A DNA stretch of 64,000 bases. Source: Brasenia schreberi (taxonomy: Eukaryota > Streptophyta > Magnoliopsida > Nymphaeales > Cabombaceae). The DNA is taken from positions 4,511,501-4,575,500 of the forward strand of contig JAYKKT010000059.1 of NCBI GenBank assembly GCA_036023115.1, in the 5' to 3' direction. Below are positions 1 through 12,003 of the stretch, piece after piece (positions within the stretch are counted from its first letter, which is position 1; each line of letters starts with the position of its first letter). The notes beneath the pieces were generated by a model. The model saw only the letters and a program-made list of their open reading frames with translations, was not told the origin of the DNA and did not search any database. The translations under genes and the position numbers were made by a program.

Positions 1-408
1 AGATACGATGGTTTTATTTCCACTTGAGTTGATCTTTTGCATCTATTGATGCTTGGTCCTTTGAAATAATTAAGAGCTTCGTCTATCAATAACTGAAGGT
101 TGAGCTACTATTTTCAATCATTGGGATACATGACACTGCTAACAAATTAAAGGTTGCATTACTACTTTTAGAATATAATATCTATTATTATATGAGGGAA
201 TTGTACCATAGATTATGAGCTTAAAGATGCTTTGTAAATGTCAATCATTTTTGGAGTGCAAAGTCTTCATAACGAAGACTATGAAACACCCTAATAAAAT
301 GTTTTATTGATGTCTTAATTGGATAAGTTATTGTTGGCTTTTTAAATACTTTGTTTATATTTACTAATTTGTGAACTAATCTTTTGTTTATATTATTTAA
401 ATATTTAG
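1..408. other. AT-rich non-coding DNA
   Basis: I see no gene, RNA or mobile-element structure. The last bases (ATTTAG) can serve as the splice acceptor for the GRF zinc-finger relic that follows. Confidence 0.5.
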
Positions 409-561
409 GACAATGGTGGTTGCAACTACTTTAAATGGTGTAATGTAGCAGAAGATGGATATTCTTCAAATAATGCAAATGAGTTGGAGTTGACTCGTAA
501 AGAGATAGCAATGCTTAGAAGGGAATTGGAGACAATAAATACTAAAACAGAAGTTTGTTGA
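409..561 (+). pseudogene. GRF-type zinc-finger exon relic
   Basis: An open stretch of 50 codons starts right after an ATTTAG acceptor and ends at TGA (559-561). It begins DNGGCNYFKWCN, the second half of a GRF zinc finger (the family pattern is C-x-x-FFKW). A charged helical segment rich in Leu and Glu follows (about residues 22-45), a possible coiled coil. The first half of the finger, usually ending in an N-P-G-R-x-F motif, cannot be found in the 400 bases upstream, and no downstream exon is recognisable. In plants, short GRF proteins of this shape are often multicopy and transposon-associated. What I see is the motif and the coiled-coil-like tail; that it is a dead fragment is inference. 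Confidence 0.55.
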
Positions 562-3500
562 ACACATGATTGGAGATTTCAAAAATGGCTTCAAAAGTAC
601 CACATGAAATGTTGAAGAAAAGTATAAAAAATTTGAGAGTGTAGGAAGAATGTAAATGTAAATTATATGAATCATTTGATCATTGTCTTGATTATGTAAA
701 TGAAGGTATATATTTAGATTCATTGATGTGGGTTTGGTTGTGTAGTCCTATATTTTATGAGAATGTTTCTTCTACTTTTCTGAGTATTCATAAAAGCAAC
801 CTCTCATTAGCATTACGACCTTCACCCATTTATCATAATGGCCAACACTGCTTTTCTGATGTTAAGGAGAAATTGAGACACATGATAACAGCTTTTTATG
901 AAAAACTACTATGTATTAACATTATTTCCTTTACTCGTTCATTAGATTAAGATAATATTATAGACCAACTTGAGATCACTCTTCCATTAGAAATAGAGTT
1001 GAATTTTGTTACAATAATATTACCGTGTTTATGATAAAAAAAAATTGAGATCACCATTCCATTACAATAACAACGTCCTTCACATTAGAATCGCATCTAG
1101 TGAATCGAGATAAAGTTGTTGCATTAACATTAACCATCATAATAAAAAATTAGAAGTAGCCATTAGAGTTGTCATATAATTACAATAACATTGCAGTGTT
1201 TATAATAAAAATTGTATAATCACCCTTCCATTCCAATAAAATTAGAATCAGAGTTTGCGGTTTAAATTAAAATTATATAAACTTATAGTTACATTAAAGT
1301 CGCAACATTTGACATTCTCTTTAAAACATTCTCACTCAGTTAAACATATATATACAATACACCACCAATACCAAGATATTAAAAGATTGTGTAAGAATAA
1401 CATAACTCAAGCAACTAATAGGTAGAAAAGTACCTATAAAAATTTTACTTGTCAACTGAAAATTAAAGCTAAATTTTGTTACGAACACTACTAAGGATCT
1501 TCATTTGACTCTTCTGCAATACCTAAACAATAAGATAGGATAGCAATAATTCTTATTATATAATATATTAAATAATAACATATCAACCACATTATCATAA
1601 AATCACCTAAATGAAATAAAGAATAACATGACTAGCATTAAAATATACCAGGCACATTTTTACAATTCTTTTTATCGTGACTAGCCATAAACATTGTATT
1701 TCCTAGGTGGCTTAAAGACAACCATATCTTTGTTGGCATTCCTCTGTCAAGACATTGAATAGAGTGTGAGTTATTTTACGAATGAAAAAAATAATATATA
1801 CGTATAAATTGAAAAGTTACAAATTTTTTAACTTGTAAGGACATGCACGTGAGCCATGACCAAAGTGCTTGCATTAATACCTAACTCGATATGTTTATTG
1901 CTTTCTTTTATGCAAATTAGATCACAATCTTGCAAAATAATTCCTTGACTCTTGTCACAATTAGTAGAGTGTATTATGGTCATATATCTACTTGATGAGA
2001 TATTCTCCCTAATACTATCACAAGCAATTTCATTTTCATTGTCATTTATGGAGGTTGACTCATCCAACTCGTCATTAACTCTTTTTCATTGCCTTTTCTA
2101 AAAGTATATTAATGCAATTTGACAATCTTTTCCCAAATAACTATGGTTTTGCTCCATATGATGTGCCTTAACAACCCACTTTTTTATCCTTGGATACATC
2201 TTGATAATTAGTTTTGCTTTGCAATCATATCTTGTAATGATTCTTGATCATTGTTCATCCTCCTTTGGATTTTTAACCCCTTCCTTATTGCACACAAATA
2301 GTGCCCATATAGTACACCTCTCTTCTTTCTTGAAGTATATTTTTGTATTCTAACTCTGCTATACTTAGCATATAAATTATAAAAATTATATGTATCTTCA
2401 TAACTACCAAATTACATACCAAAGCAGGTATATGGTCTAATGAGACTGCAAGAGTTTGTATTTCAATCACTTCTTCCCTTTGTATATCACCTATACTTAT
2501 ACTCTTGTCTTTCTCTTCTTTTTTGATATCATCAAACATATTTTATTTCTCATTACTTGTTCTCACTTTCATTAGCTCAACATTTCTGTCATTGCCATAT
2601 TTATTTACAAAGTGACTATTTCCATCCATTTCTAAGTTCATATACAATATTCTTATAACATTGATAGTTAATGAACCTTTACCCAAATCCATAATGATGT
2701 ACATGTATTTAACAAAACATATTAGTAAAATATCAAAAAGTCAATTCGAGTGACGATGTGTTAGCAGGATATGCTTTTCATATAAAGAAAGAAGGAAAAG
2801 TATGTGATAACAACACAATCAAATTATTATATTACACCATATTATAAATTAATTATAAAACAACTCCATTTGAAGCAATAGAGCAAATAATTAGTATGCA
2901 TTTCATGTAACCATGTCATAAATCTGTATTAAAAAATGCATTGCATTTAACCATGTCATATATTAATTATAAAACAACTACATTTGAAACAATAGATCAA
3001 ACAATTAATATGCATTCCATGTAACTGAACCGAAACTAAGAAAGTGGTCAATCAAAGACTATGTTGTAGGTTGATACCTACATTTATGATCACCATGGGA
3101 GATTACTTCAATGTGGTACCTCATGAATGAGAGAGAGAAAGAGAGAGCAAACTTGTGAGGAGAAAGGATGAATGAGACCGCTCACGAACCATAGAGGAGA
3201 AGAGAGGAACGAGGGAACACAAACTTTCACAAAGAAGACGATGTGAGAGAGTGGTCGAGTGATTTGGGGGGAGAGAGAACAACCCAACTAGACGGTGATG
3301 ATCACTCATAAACTAGAGATGGGAAGGGAGAAACGAGGGAACGTAAACTTGCCAGAGAGCTACCGAGATAATGCAGAAGTGATTTGGGGAGAGAGAACAA
3401 CCCATACACCGTTTAAAAACCCTCATTTCTAATCGTCCATAGCTCAAATCTGTTGGTATATGTTTAGAGGTAAGCTACTAGCATATATCAGTTTCTCATA

Positions 3501-4130
3501 TATATATATATATATAAGAGAGTGAAGTTGGTCTATGCAACCTACTTAGTGTGCAAACTCATGAAAACAAATTTTGACTATTCGATCAGAGTAAATGAAT
3601 CATTAAGATTTAAAAAGTAAAAAAATATCTTATACTTTTTCAGGTACTATCTAATGTAAGTAAAGCAGAAAGTATATTTTTATTTTTTACTTTTAATTTT
3701 GACCATTAATCTCTATGGATATCAATTAACACATGAGTATAACCTTTATATATGTGTGTGTGAGAGAGAGAGAGAAAACATGGTAGATGTGTATATCAAT
3801 TTGTGCTAAAACATCTTTAAAAATGTCAATTATTCCATAAGTAAAATCAACATTTTATTTTTAAAATAAAAAGGTAATAAGTGATATTATATATTTTTGT
3901 AAAGTACATTTAATGCATCTATTATTATTTTGCTTTTTCTTAAATATTTCAACGGTTGATTTGAACGATCCAATGTATGAAATCGATGAGTATGTACATG
4001 TACTTTCTTTCTTTTTCTCTCTCTTTATAGATATATAGATATAGCCATTTCAGCATATTACAAGAGTTACCTGAAACAGACGCTCTCCATGGCAGGGCGT
4101 GGCGAATGCGGGCGTTTGCAGGAAGCTGTG
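562..4130. other. AT-rich intergenic DNA with a direct repeat
   Basis: No credible gene: the short reading frames on both strands (for example minus 1828-2067 and 2285-2539) match nothing I know and have poor coding character. A direct repeat is visible: about 3204-3286 and 3328-3404 share the pattern GA-rich, GAGGGAAC, then GTGATTTGGGG and GAGAGAACAACCCA, with a 124-base period. Short (TA)n and (GA)n runs occur near 3500 and 3760. Confidence 0.45.
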
Positions 4131-4149
4131 TAGGGATAGTGTTCGTTTA

Positions 4150-4260
4150 GACATGTCCGATTTTGGGTTTAATCGATTCCTAACTCGGTTCAGTTCCAAC
4201 TCAAGCCGCCGATTCGGTTAGGAACCGATCCTGTCCGTTCGACGTTCGATTTGATGTACC
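4150..4260. repeat. AACCGG/AACCGA-rich dispersed repeat, copy 1
   Basis: The stretch is built from short words such as CGGTT, GAACCGA and CCGATT and begins with GACATGTCCGATTTTG. It resembles repeats near 14.8-15.0 kb, 22.9-23.05 kb, 58.9-59.04 kb and 60.8-61.03 kb. It lies 300 bases upstream of the proline-rich gene. The class is unknown; a non-autonomous DNA transposon is possible. Confidence 0.4.
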
Positions 4261-4561
4261 ATCACGACCCTTGGTGGTCAAGACTCAAGCGGGAAGGGAC
4301 TCGATCTGCCAGCATTTAACTTGATCCTTGCCGTCCGTTCAGATGTGATGACTGCTTTCCAGCGGCCAGGATCTATCAAGATCTCTTCCTTGTCAGACTG
4401 CAGCACATCGTCACCCTACTATTGCACACGAGTCCCCCCACTCTCTCTCTCTATTGGAAGAGTGACCATTTTTACACTCCTATCTCCATCCACAGCCAAC
4501 GCTCCGTTCTTCCTTGCTTCGGCCAAAAACAAGCGGAGCTCGTCGGATCTTTCGCCGGAAA

Positions 4562-5050
4562 ATGCCGCCGCTTCCTCGCCGCTGCCTGCTCCTGCCCCTC
4601 CTCCTCCTCCTCCTCGTCCGGGTAGTGGTCCGCCCAGCATTAGCAAGGAGCCCTCCTTTGGGCCTCCTCTGCACCGCCTGCGTCTCGTGCTGCATCCCAA
4701 CCGAACAATGGCAACCGCCTCCGCCACCATCTGCCACCGCCGCCTACAGTCCTCCTCCTCCTCCTACCAACAATGTCCTTCCGGGTTCCTACAATTACAC
4801 ACCGCCGCCATCAACAGGTGGGTACGTCTACCCTCCGCCCACCTTCCCTTACTTCCTTGCACCGCCCCCTCCGAATCCTCTCCTCCCTTACTACCCTTAC
4901 TACCCTAAGACACCAACCAACCACCCAGCCTCGTCCTTTTACTCCTCTGCCCCTCCACCTCTATTTCATCTTCATCCTGCTGCATCCTCTCTTTCCTCCC
5001 TTATACTTGTCCTTCTGTTGTGGCTAATTAATTATATGTTAAGTTGTTAA
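4562..5050 (+). CDS. Secreted proline-rich (extensin-like) protein, probably GPI-anchored
   Basis: A single-exon gene of 162 residues. The first ATG of the frame at 4562 gives a typical signal peptide (MPPLPRR followed by a long Leu/Val core, residues 8-23, then a small-residue cleavage region near 25-28). A short Cys cluster follows (C-x2-C-x2-CC, about residues 35-41). Then comes a Pro-rich region with PPPPP, SPPPPP and YPPP blocks and Tyr-rich spacers (residues 47-135). The last 20 residues are hydrophobic, as in a GPI-anchoring signal. Small plant proteins with Cys motif, poly-Pro region and hydrophobic tail are usual in the hydroxyproline-rich cell-wall family; Pro in the SPPPP-like blocks would be hydroxylated and arabinosylated. 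Role: wall or plasma-membrane surface structural protein, inferred. The start was chosen because upstream in-frame codons lack an ATG and the signal peptide begins here. The gene is much more GC-rich than its surroundings. Confidence 0.72.
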   Translation: MPPLPRRCLLLPLLLLLLVRVVVRPALARSPPLGLLCTACVSCCIPTEQWQPPPPPSATAAYSPPPPPTNNVLPGSYNYTPPPSTGGYVYPPPTFPYFLAPPPPNPLLPYYPYYPKTPTNHPASSFYSSAPPPLFHLHPAASSLSSLILVLLLWLINYMLSC

Positions 5051-5056
5051 CCACTA

Positions 5057-5240
5057 AATAAATATTATCTTTATGTATGCCCTCTCTCTCTCTCAAAAGC
5101 AAGAGATCGGGCTCACGCTGGTTGGCACTTAATTGCCTGCATTGAATAAATATTATCTTTATATATGTCCTCTCTCTCTCTCTCTCTCTCAAAAGCAAGA
5201 GATCGGGCTCACGCTGGTTGGCACTTAATTGCCTGCATCT
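5057..5240. repeat. Tandem duplication in the 3' flank of the proline-rich gene
   Basis: Two head-to-tail units, 5057-5144 and 5145-5240, start with AATAAATATTATCTTTAT, pass through a (CT)n tract and end with GGCACTTAATTGCCTGCAT. They differ almost only in the CT length. The first unit starts 6 bases after the stop codon, so the duplication lies in the probable 3' UTR and doubles an AATAAA-like signal. Confidence 0.8.
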
Positions 5241-8200
5241 TTGATTGGTAAGAAATCGATAGAGCTGTTCTATGGTTTTCCTTTGTTACCTTTATGGATC
5301 TGTGTGGGGGGGGAGGAAATTAAATGGACCGAATTCGACTGCTTTTTTGAATGCTAATGTGATGAGCGGTGATGGGCGGAGGCGTTGAATAGCTTATTAC
5401 TAGTAATTTTAGTTGCAATAATGACTGTCCCTGTTCGGTGATCTCTTTCTTTTCTTGTTTAATTGGCGATATGGGGAGTGGAAATTTCTTGGGATTGGCA
5501 AAAGAAGCTATAACTATACTGGCTAGGTCGATCGACCAAAAACACACCTTCAAGTTGAAGATCTGGAGATCGATCTCGGGCATATCTGCTAAGGTCTGTC
5601 CAGTCCTAGATTGCCAATAAATAGAGTCCTTCGATTTGGATGGTTTTGGACTGGGCATATTTATTAAATACATGAGTTTGAATTGAGCTTAAGCAAGTTA
5701 AAGAGGATCCATTCTCATTAGTCTTGATCAAAGAGTCCGGACACTAAAGATACTCGCTTCTCTTTTTCCTGTTTCAACTTTCAAGCATGCATTTAGATCT
5801 ATTACAGCGAGTGATGCACAAAGAAATGAGACTGGTTGTAACTATCACAAGCATTGTTGTCAAAACCCAAGAGAATCGAGCTGAGTTGACCTCTTTGGTG
5901 AATCCTTAGACTTTTAGTTTTGATTCAGGCTCCATATGTGCCACAGCTTGACTGACTGAGCAGTGAAATTGGCTACATCAACCAAATCAATTTGAACCAG
6001 TTTGAACAGAATCGGCCGTTTTGTTCACAGATGTGTCCACAATTCAAGATTGTCTATTGGAACCGATTTGATTCAGCTGGTTCTTTGAATCTTTCGAGAG
6101 CCAATTCGGTTCAATGAATCCCAGAACATTGATGAGGAACCTTGGTAAGAGATGTAGTTTGAGAGAGAGAGAGAGATGCGGGTGCTGGGTGTTAGGAGAA
6201 CGCTTAAGGCAATTCCCCATGTCAATTATTTCATCGTACGTCAATTTTCTTTTGTGCTGTCATTTGGTGTTTCTTGCTATTGTTGTCTTCCACGTTACTA
6301 CAGAAATCCATTATCCATTGTCTGTTTGCGCGCTTGCCCGCGTGTCTGTGTGTGTGTGTGAGAGAGAGAGAGAGATTTTGGTTCCATGTGCATTATGCTC
6401 ACAAAACGTTGATTTAGCCAGCAATAATTTGTTTAATTTTTGTGATGATGTGGTTTATATACGTTGCTTGTATATCAATGTTTACGTAGTTACCAGGATA
6501 TGAAATGGATGAGGAATACGGTTTTGGATCAATGTATTTACAAGTCCTGTGCTCGCTTTCGAGATCTAGTACGAGACCCGAATATGAGTCCTACCTAAAT
6601 CCTATAAGAAAACCTCAAATGAGATCGTTTCAGGCAGGTTCGGGTCTAAAATACGATGGAAGGCTCTAAGGAGGAGTTCGGAGTACATAATGATTTGTCA
6701 ATACATCTATGTTTAGGAGTACATAACCTAGATGATAGCATGCTTATATTCAAATCTCATATCGTATCGGGTTTTGGTGTAAATTTTTACAAACCATATC
6801 CGGATCCATATATTAGATGGATCTCATAAGTTCGAGCCCGATCACTAACTAATGATCTCTTCGTACTTTCTTTTTCAGTAGAATGGAGAGGCTAAATCCA
6901 GATGCCCCCCCTGCGTATCGGACTCATGACATTTAACTTGAGATGCGTATCGGACTCATGACTTTTAACTTGAGAGTCTCACCCTCTAGCCAGGTCACCA
7001 ATTGCTCTTTGCAGCATACTTGTACTCTAATGGGTGTCATTAAGCATCCACATTTGTATAATGTTGTGACCTTTCGACAGTGAACACGTTATTGGCGTAG
7101 TGTTACCCTATTGTACAAAACTTTATTTGAAAGAAGTGCTCGGGCTCTCCCAGGACTGGCGCTTGGCCTCGGGACCAAGCAAGCCTTAGCGGATTTCACC
7201 TGAGTGTTGGGGTTTGGCCACCGACTTCCCAAAATGGCACGTGAGATGTCCCTCCCCCGAGTACCAAGTGTGCCGACACCTTAGCACTCAGAGACTCACT
7301 CACTCGAACGGCAAAGGCAAGGAGGCAGTTTGATCACAAGTGTACGTAAACTTGAAAGCAAAGAAACTTGAAAGCAAGGAGAATTTTGATAGCAGAGATA
7401 AGAGTGCGTGCACCCACACACGGAATTTACTTAGTTGGGGTGTCTTCCCTCAAAATGAGAGTTTTTATAAGGGAGCCAAAAAGGCTATATACAGTTCGCA
7501 GTTTAACGGGTTACATTCTCCTCCACCCAAAATCGTGCACTCTTTTCTATTATTAATAAAGGGATTGTCCACTCCTTTCTGTTATTAATAAAGTATTCAC
7601 TTTATTACTTTGCTTTTCATGTATCTTTTTTGCCTTTGTTTTCTTGTATTTATCGTGTTGTGTGATATGAGTTAAATGGATGTGAAGGTCAATTACCTCA
7701 ATTGTTTATCTCTTGCGTTACTTTGGAAATCTCTAAAGCTGATTTGACATGTTGGGTGTTGGTCACATTGCAAGGCCTGTCAGCTAGGTTGACGTGCAGA
7801 TGTGACATTGTGAGCCTTTTGAAGCAAAATGAAAACCCATATTTTTACAGCTCACGGCTTTAACTATAGGCTATACTTCTTATTTTCCAAGTTTGGGGTG
7901 AATCGGAGGCACCTTATGGTCGATTTCTTGCGGAGTCCCTCTTCCTCCTTGGTTCACTTATTTCAGAATATAGGACTGGTGCCAACAGTTCATTAAGAAA
8001 GAAATGACTCACTGAATCAGGATCATTGACAATAGAAAAGAACTTTCTCCCGTCAATTGGATCATATAGAGTCTCTTCAACACGGGTTATGGAAAGGATC
8101 TCAAATGACCCACCAAAACACGAATGTCGGGATCTTTTAGATTGTAGAATCGGATTAGGTCGGGTTCAGTTTTGTGGGTTACCCAATCTACTTTACTAAG

Positions 8201-8248
8201 AAAATTATCAAAATCTATATTAGTGACTGTTTCACCGGTAAATTTCAG

Positions 8249-8250
<2 letters not shown>
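5241..8250. other. Intergenic DNA, mostly unassigned
   Basis: No gene supported. The reading frames at 5320-5673 (-) and 6114-6503 (+) lack recognisable motifs. A SINE-like sequence lies at 6880-7012 and is listed separately. From about 7085 to 8000 the sequence is more GC-rich, with a TATA-like TTTTTATAAGGG at 7455 and, near 7976, a GGACTGGTGCCAACAG stretch. This could be the remains of an LTR, but no second copy, terminal TG...CA pair or target duplication was found. Confidence 0.35.
6880..7012 (-). repeat. tRNA-like SINE, copy S1
   Basis: Read on the minus strand it has the family pattern: CACTTGGCTAG-like start (here CCTGGCTAGAGG), GACTC..., then the box-B-like region with ATGAGTCCGATAC. 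A 35-base segment (CGTATCGGACTCATGAC... AACTTGAGA) is duplicated in tandem (6923-6985). The other copies are at 15.2, 57.4, 59.3 and 60.0 kb. Confidence 0.5.

Positions 8251-8251
<1 letters not shown>

Positions 8252-8319
<68 letters not shown>
8252..8319. repeat. (TA)n microsatellite
   Basis: About 34 uninterrupted TA units abut the SINE-like sequence that starts at about 8325. Confidence 0.95.
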
Positions 8320-8322
<3 letters not shown>

Positions 8323-8324
8323 AA

Positions 8325-8485
8325 GTCTGACGTTTGTTGGTTTAAGTGGTTCCTCACTTGACCCCCTTAAGCAAGGTCTTGAGTTCAAATCTTGTGAATG
8401 GATCAAAACCAGCACTGAGTGAGCTTTACCCCCATTATGGGCCGACCCAGCACGGTCTTCTTGGGGGCCTTCCGGGTGCCCGTGA
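8325..8485 (+). repeat. SINE-like sequence with box-B-like motif
   Basis: GTCTTGAGTTCAAATCTTGTG resembles a tRNA-type box B (GGTTCGANNCC) and is followed by GCTTTACCCCCATTATGGGC and GCCGACCC, an arrangement seen in dispersed plant SINEs. No flanking duplication could be identified because the left side is a TA microsatellite. Confidence 0.4.
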
Positions 8486-9140
8486 CTTTGACCCAAAAAG
8501 TAGAAAATAAAAATTAAATAGAAGAAAGAGGACCCTGTTCTAAATATTTCGTTAGACATTCTTTGAAAATTTTGATCAAAGAATATTTAAAACAAAATTG
8601 ATGTACTTCTGAATTTTTCCTTCATAAGCCCATCTTCTAATAAGAATATTTTCATTTTTTTATTTAGCTTTTTTAGTTGCTTAAAACCTTGAGATATTCA
8701 GAAATTTAGATATATTGAGTAAGATCTATTCATTTATTTTTTCATTTAGTTCTTTTATCAAACTGATCAAGTCATATTCGAGTCGGGTCTGGCATTCCTG
8801 CATCAGAGCTAATTGGATTATTCAAGATTGAGCTCCGGGCATGAGCCCGGGAACTCTTCACCTTGTGGGCCTTGGATCTCAATAGACGGGTACGGGTTTG
8901 GAGGGGCTACAGCCCAGCTCCACCCTACAGGAATTGAACTCACGTTCTAAACAAATCGAAATACTGCACTTCCATTAAGATCATCATACCCAATGCCAAT
9001 AATGATAATAACAATAATAATTAAAGGATTGTATATGTTGCTAAGATGAACTCAGTTATTAATCATTGTTGACTTAAATATTTTAGAAAACGAAATTTTC
9101 CGAAGATGAGAATAACTTTTGGGTGATAAAACTCAACACA
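8486..9140. other. Intergenic, nothing recognisable
   Basis: AT-rich sequence with no gene, RNA or repeat structure that I can support. Confidence 0.4.
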
Positions 9141-9147
9141 AATCATG

Positions 9148-9327
9148 GTTAGTGGCAGATCTAGAAACTCTTTTGTGGTGGGTGAATAACCCCTTTAATG
9201 GTTTTGGGTAGGGCAAACTGTGTATTGTAGCCCGTAGATTCCGCTATGTTGTAGACTTTAAGTTGATTTTCGAAATTTCCGGTCGAGTGAATGCTCCACC
9301 TCGGCTCAATGTAGATCTGCTACTGCC
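9148..9327. mobile_element. hAT-like MITE, copy 1
   Basis: The ends form an imperfect inverted repeat: TAGTGGCAGATCT on the left, and on the right the reverse complement reads CAGTAGCAGATCT. The internal sequence (AGAAACTCTTTT, ACTTTAAGTTGATTTTC) is shared with a second copy at about 21762-21890. It carries no coding sequence. TIRs beginning CAGTGGCGGATC are common on small plant hAT derivatives. Confidence 0.6.
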
Positions 9328-10600
9328 CATGAGTATGCCATCCATGATCCACCCTTTGTGGCACGAGTTCCACGATTCATAATCCAACACGGAGAAGGAT
9401 AAGACGATTTGACTTTGGTGGGACAATGCAATATATTATTCATGTAACCATATCATAATAAATTAATTTAATATACAGAGTGTCACTCTGTATAATTATA
9501 TATAATTAAATTTAAAAAATTATTAAGAAAAATACTTTTATGTAAAAGGTGCAAATTCCTTTTTTGTTTTTATGTAAACCAGGTTCAAGAAAAGGCTTGA
9601 GCCATTTTTCATGAAGGCCCAATAACTTGGTTAACATGTGAAAGTTACTGGGATTGATCCGTCATTTACAGAATAAACGGGGTAGTATTGGAATACTTCG
9701 GAGCACTAAATCGTGCTACTCACTGAGAAGGCTACGTTCTTAGGGAGCCGTTGAACTGCATTCAAATCGAAATGACGAAAAGAACCTTATCGAATATAAC
9801 GCCTTAACGTTCGTTGAAATTACGACTTTTACCCTGCTCTTGGTTTTGGGCCTGGATCCAAAAAGCAGAACCATTGTGAACTCCACAGGAGAAATTTTTA
9901 TTGGAGTGAGATTAAACCCCTACCAGACATAACCCGAAATCGAATTACATGAGTGTACGAGCTTCCAATGAGCTGATAGTATATGAACAGCTCGTCCTTT
10001 TTGGCAAGCTTCATGAGCCGATCTAAGCCGCGCATGTTGTTCATGTTCAGCTTAGCTAAGGTCAGAGTTTGAACAAGAATGAGCTGAGAGCAAGACGAAC
10101 CAAGCCGAAGTATGAGCTGATTGGTTTATTTAAAGCTCTGTTTTTCAGTGAAGTCCACTGACATCATAAAAATGTTGCAAGAGCCCGTATATGTGTCAAT
10201 TTAAGTATATGAACAAACTATGCATAAGCTAAACCAAACCAAACCAAATCGAGCCTTTTCGCGCTATCTAGAACAAATTATGCCATGAATCTATGTTCTA
10301 TCTTGGGACTTTCTTGATATCCGACGTGACCCTCCTCCTTTATCTTATCTGGAATTCAATTTATAATCATTAAAATACTTAAAATAATTTTATCTAATTA
10401 TTAAGCTACTCATATATAAAGATATTAACGGTTTGATATCTAATATCAATGGTTAAAAAAGCAAAATAGTATCAGATATATTTAATATACTTGTAAAAAA
10501 TATCATGATACATTTTTACTTTTTAAATTTAAATTTTAATATCGAACATTAAAATAATATATATATATATATTATGAATAGAGTGTGAGTGTTTATCACG
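9328..10600. other. Intergenic, with a GAGCT-rich repeat
   Basis: No gene. From 9955 to 10270 the words GAGCT, AGCTC and GAGCC recur (for example CGAGCTTCCAATGAGCTG). A similar composition is seen at 23120-23170 and 57945-58110, suggesting another dispersed repeat family. The remainder is AT-rich. Confidence 0.4.
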
Positions 10601-10616
10601 TTCTCTCTCGGGCATA

Positions 10617-11095
10617 CAACAACAACAACAACTAAGTCTTTTCCCATACTAGACGGGGTCGACTACATGGATTCTTTGTTTCTACAGAGCCCTATCGTGT
10701 GCCATGTTAGCAGTTAACTCACAATAAGCTAGATCATTCTTTATTCTTTCTTTCCAACACTTTTGTGGTCATCTTCTACCTTTTTTAATACTTTTCAAAT
10801 TTAGTTTTTCATACCTTCTTAAAGGTTCTTCTTTTGATCTTCTTTTTATATGTTCAAACCATCTTAAACGATATTCTTTCATTTTATCCACTATTGGTGA
10901 CCTAATTTGTTTCTAATAACCTCATTATGTATACGGTCTTTTCTTGTATGACCACTTATCCATCTCAACTTCTTCATTTCTGTCATAGACATCTTTTGTA
11001 TATGTTGATCATTAACTGCCCAATACTTAGAACCATAAAACATGACAGGCCTAATTGCAGCTCTATAATATTTACTTTTTAACTTTAATGGTATC
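10617..11095 (-). mobile_element. RTE-type LINE, 5'-truncated copy A
   Basis: The 3' part of a non-LTR retrotransposon. The minus strand encodes PLKLKSKYYRAAIRPVMFYG followed by a SMTEMKKLRWISGHTRKDRI-like segment, the end of the endonuclease-reverse transcriptase polyprotein, broken by a frameshift. It ends in a (GTT)n tail rather than poly-A, as RTE elements often do. A 15-base imperfect target duplication flanks it (10602-10616 and 11096-11110; 14 of 15 match, TCTCTCTCGRGCATA). Confidence 0.85.
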
Positions 11096-11386
11096 TCTCT
11101 CTCGAGCATATATATATATATAATATCACTGCAATAAACGATCTATCTTCGCGGATCGGGAACAGAAAAGGAAAACCACATTTGTCCCCAAGCATAGAGT
11201 GGCAAATCTGTGATATCCAGAAATGTTTTTGTTTAGGGCATGCCCCTCCGTCAACTTACGTGCCAGCAGGTTTCAGAAACAAAATAAATAAATGTGTTCG
11301 AATAATATTTGGAACTTGCGACGCGGGTCTTTCCGTTTTCTTTCGAACATTCTTCTTCTCTTACCTCCATCTCCGACGAAGGTCAG

Positions 11387-11936
11387 ATGGCGCTCGTCGC
11401 CGTTCTCTTCCTGCTGGCGTTGGTCGGAATTCGGACGGCTGAGGTTAACGGGCAAGCAGCAGCATCGCCTCTGCCTCCGTTGGAAGCATGTAATGGGATC
11501 TTCATCCAGTACCATTTGTTGGGTAAGCCATGGAAAATTCTTCCATACGTGGACAACTTGACGGAGCAAGCGTACGCTTCCAAGTCGCAACTGAATATCA
11601 CGAACACGGGCGTTCACCCGCTGAAGTCGTGGAAGGTGTTCGTCGGGTTCTAGTGAGATTCTTGTTAAGGCGAATGGGACCGTGCTGCCAGACGGCGGTG
11701 AGCTTCCGGCCGACGTGAGCAATGGGACATTCCTCTCCGGATACCCGGAGATGGATTTGGAAACGGCCATAGATACGGCCGGCGATTCCAAACAGTACCA
11801 GATAACGATCGTTCTCAAGGGGACGGAGTTCGGCGTTGCACCGTCGGATAACCCCATGCCCATGCCCATGCCCAACAATCTCAACCTCGCCAATGATGGC
11901 TACACTTGCCCTCCAGCCACATTCACCCCGAGTATG

Positions 11937-12003
<67 letters not shown>

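Noticed and set aside
1828..2539. Minus frames resembling a short protein gene
   Set aside because: AT-rich, no motif, no consistent splice sites; coding character is poor.
4321..4908. 195-codon frame overlapping the proline-rich gene
   Set aside because: Starts at TTG, has no signal peptide or motif, and is a shadow of the GC-rich 4562-5050 gene in another frame.
7085..8000. Possible solo LTR
   Set aside because: TATA-like box and GC-rich start are suggestive, but I found no TG...CA termini, second copy or target duplication.
11273..11893. 206-codon minus frame
   Set aside because: Antisense shadow of the GC-rich first exon of the COBRA-like pseudogene.
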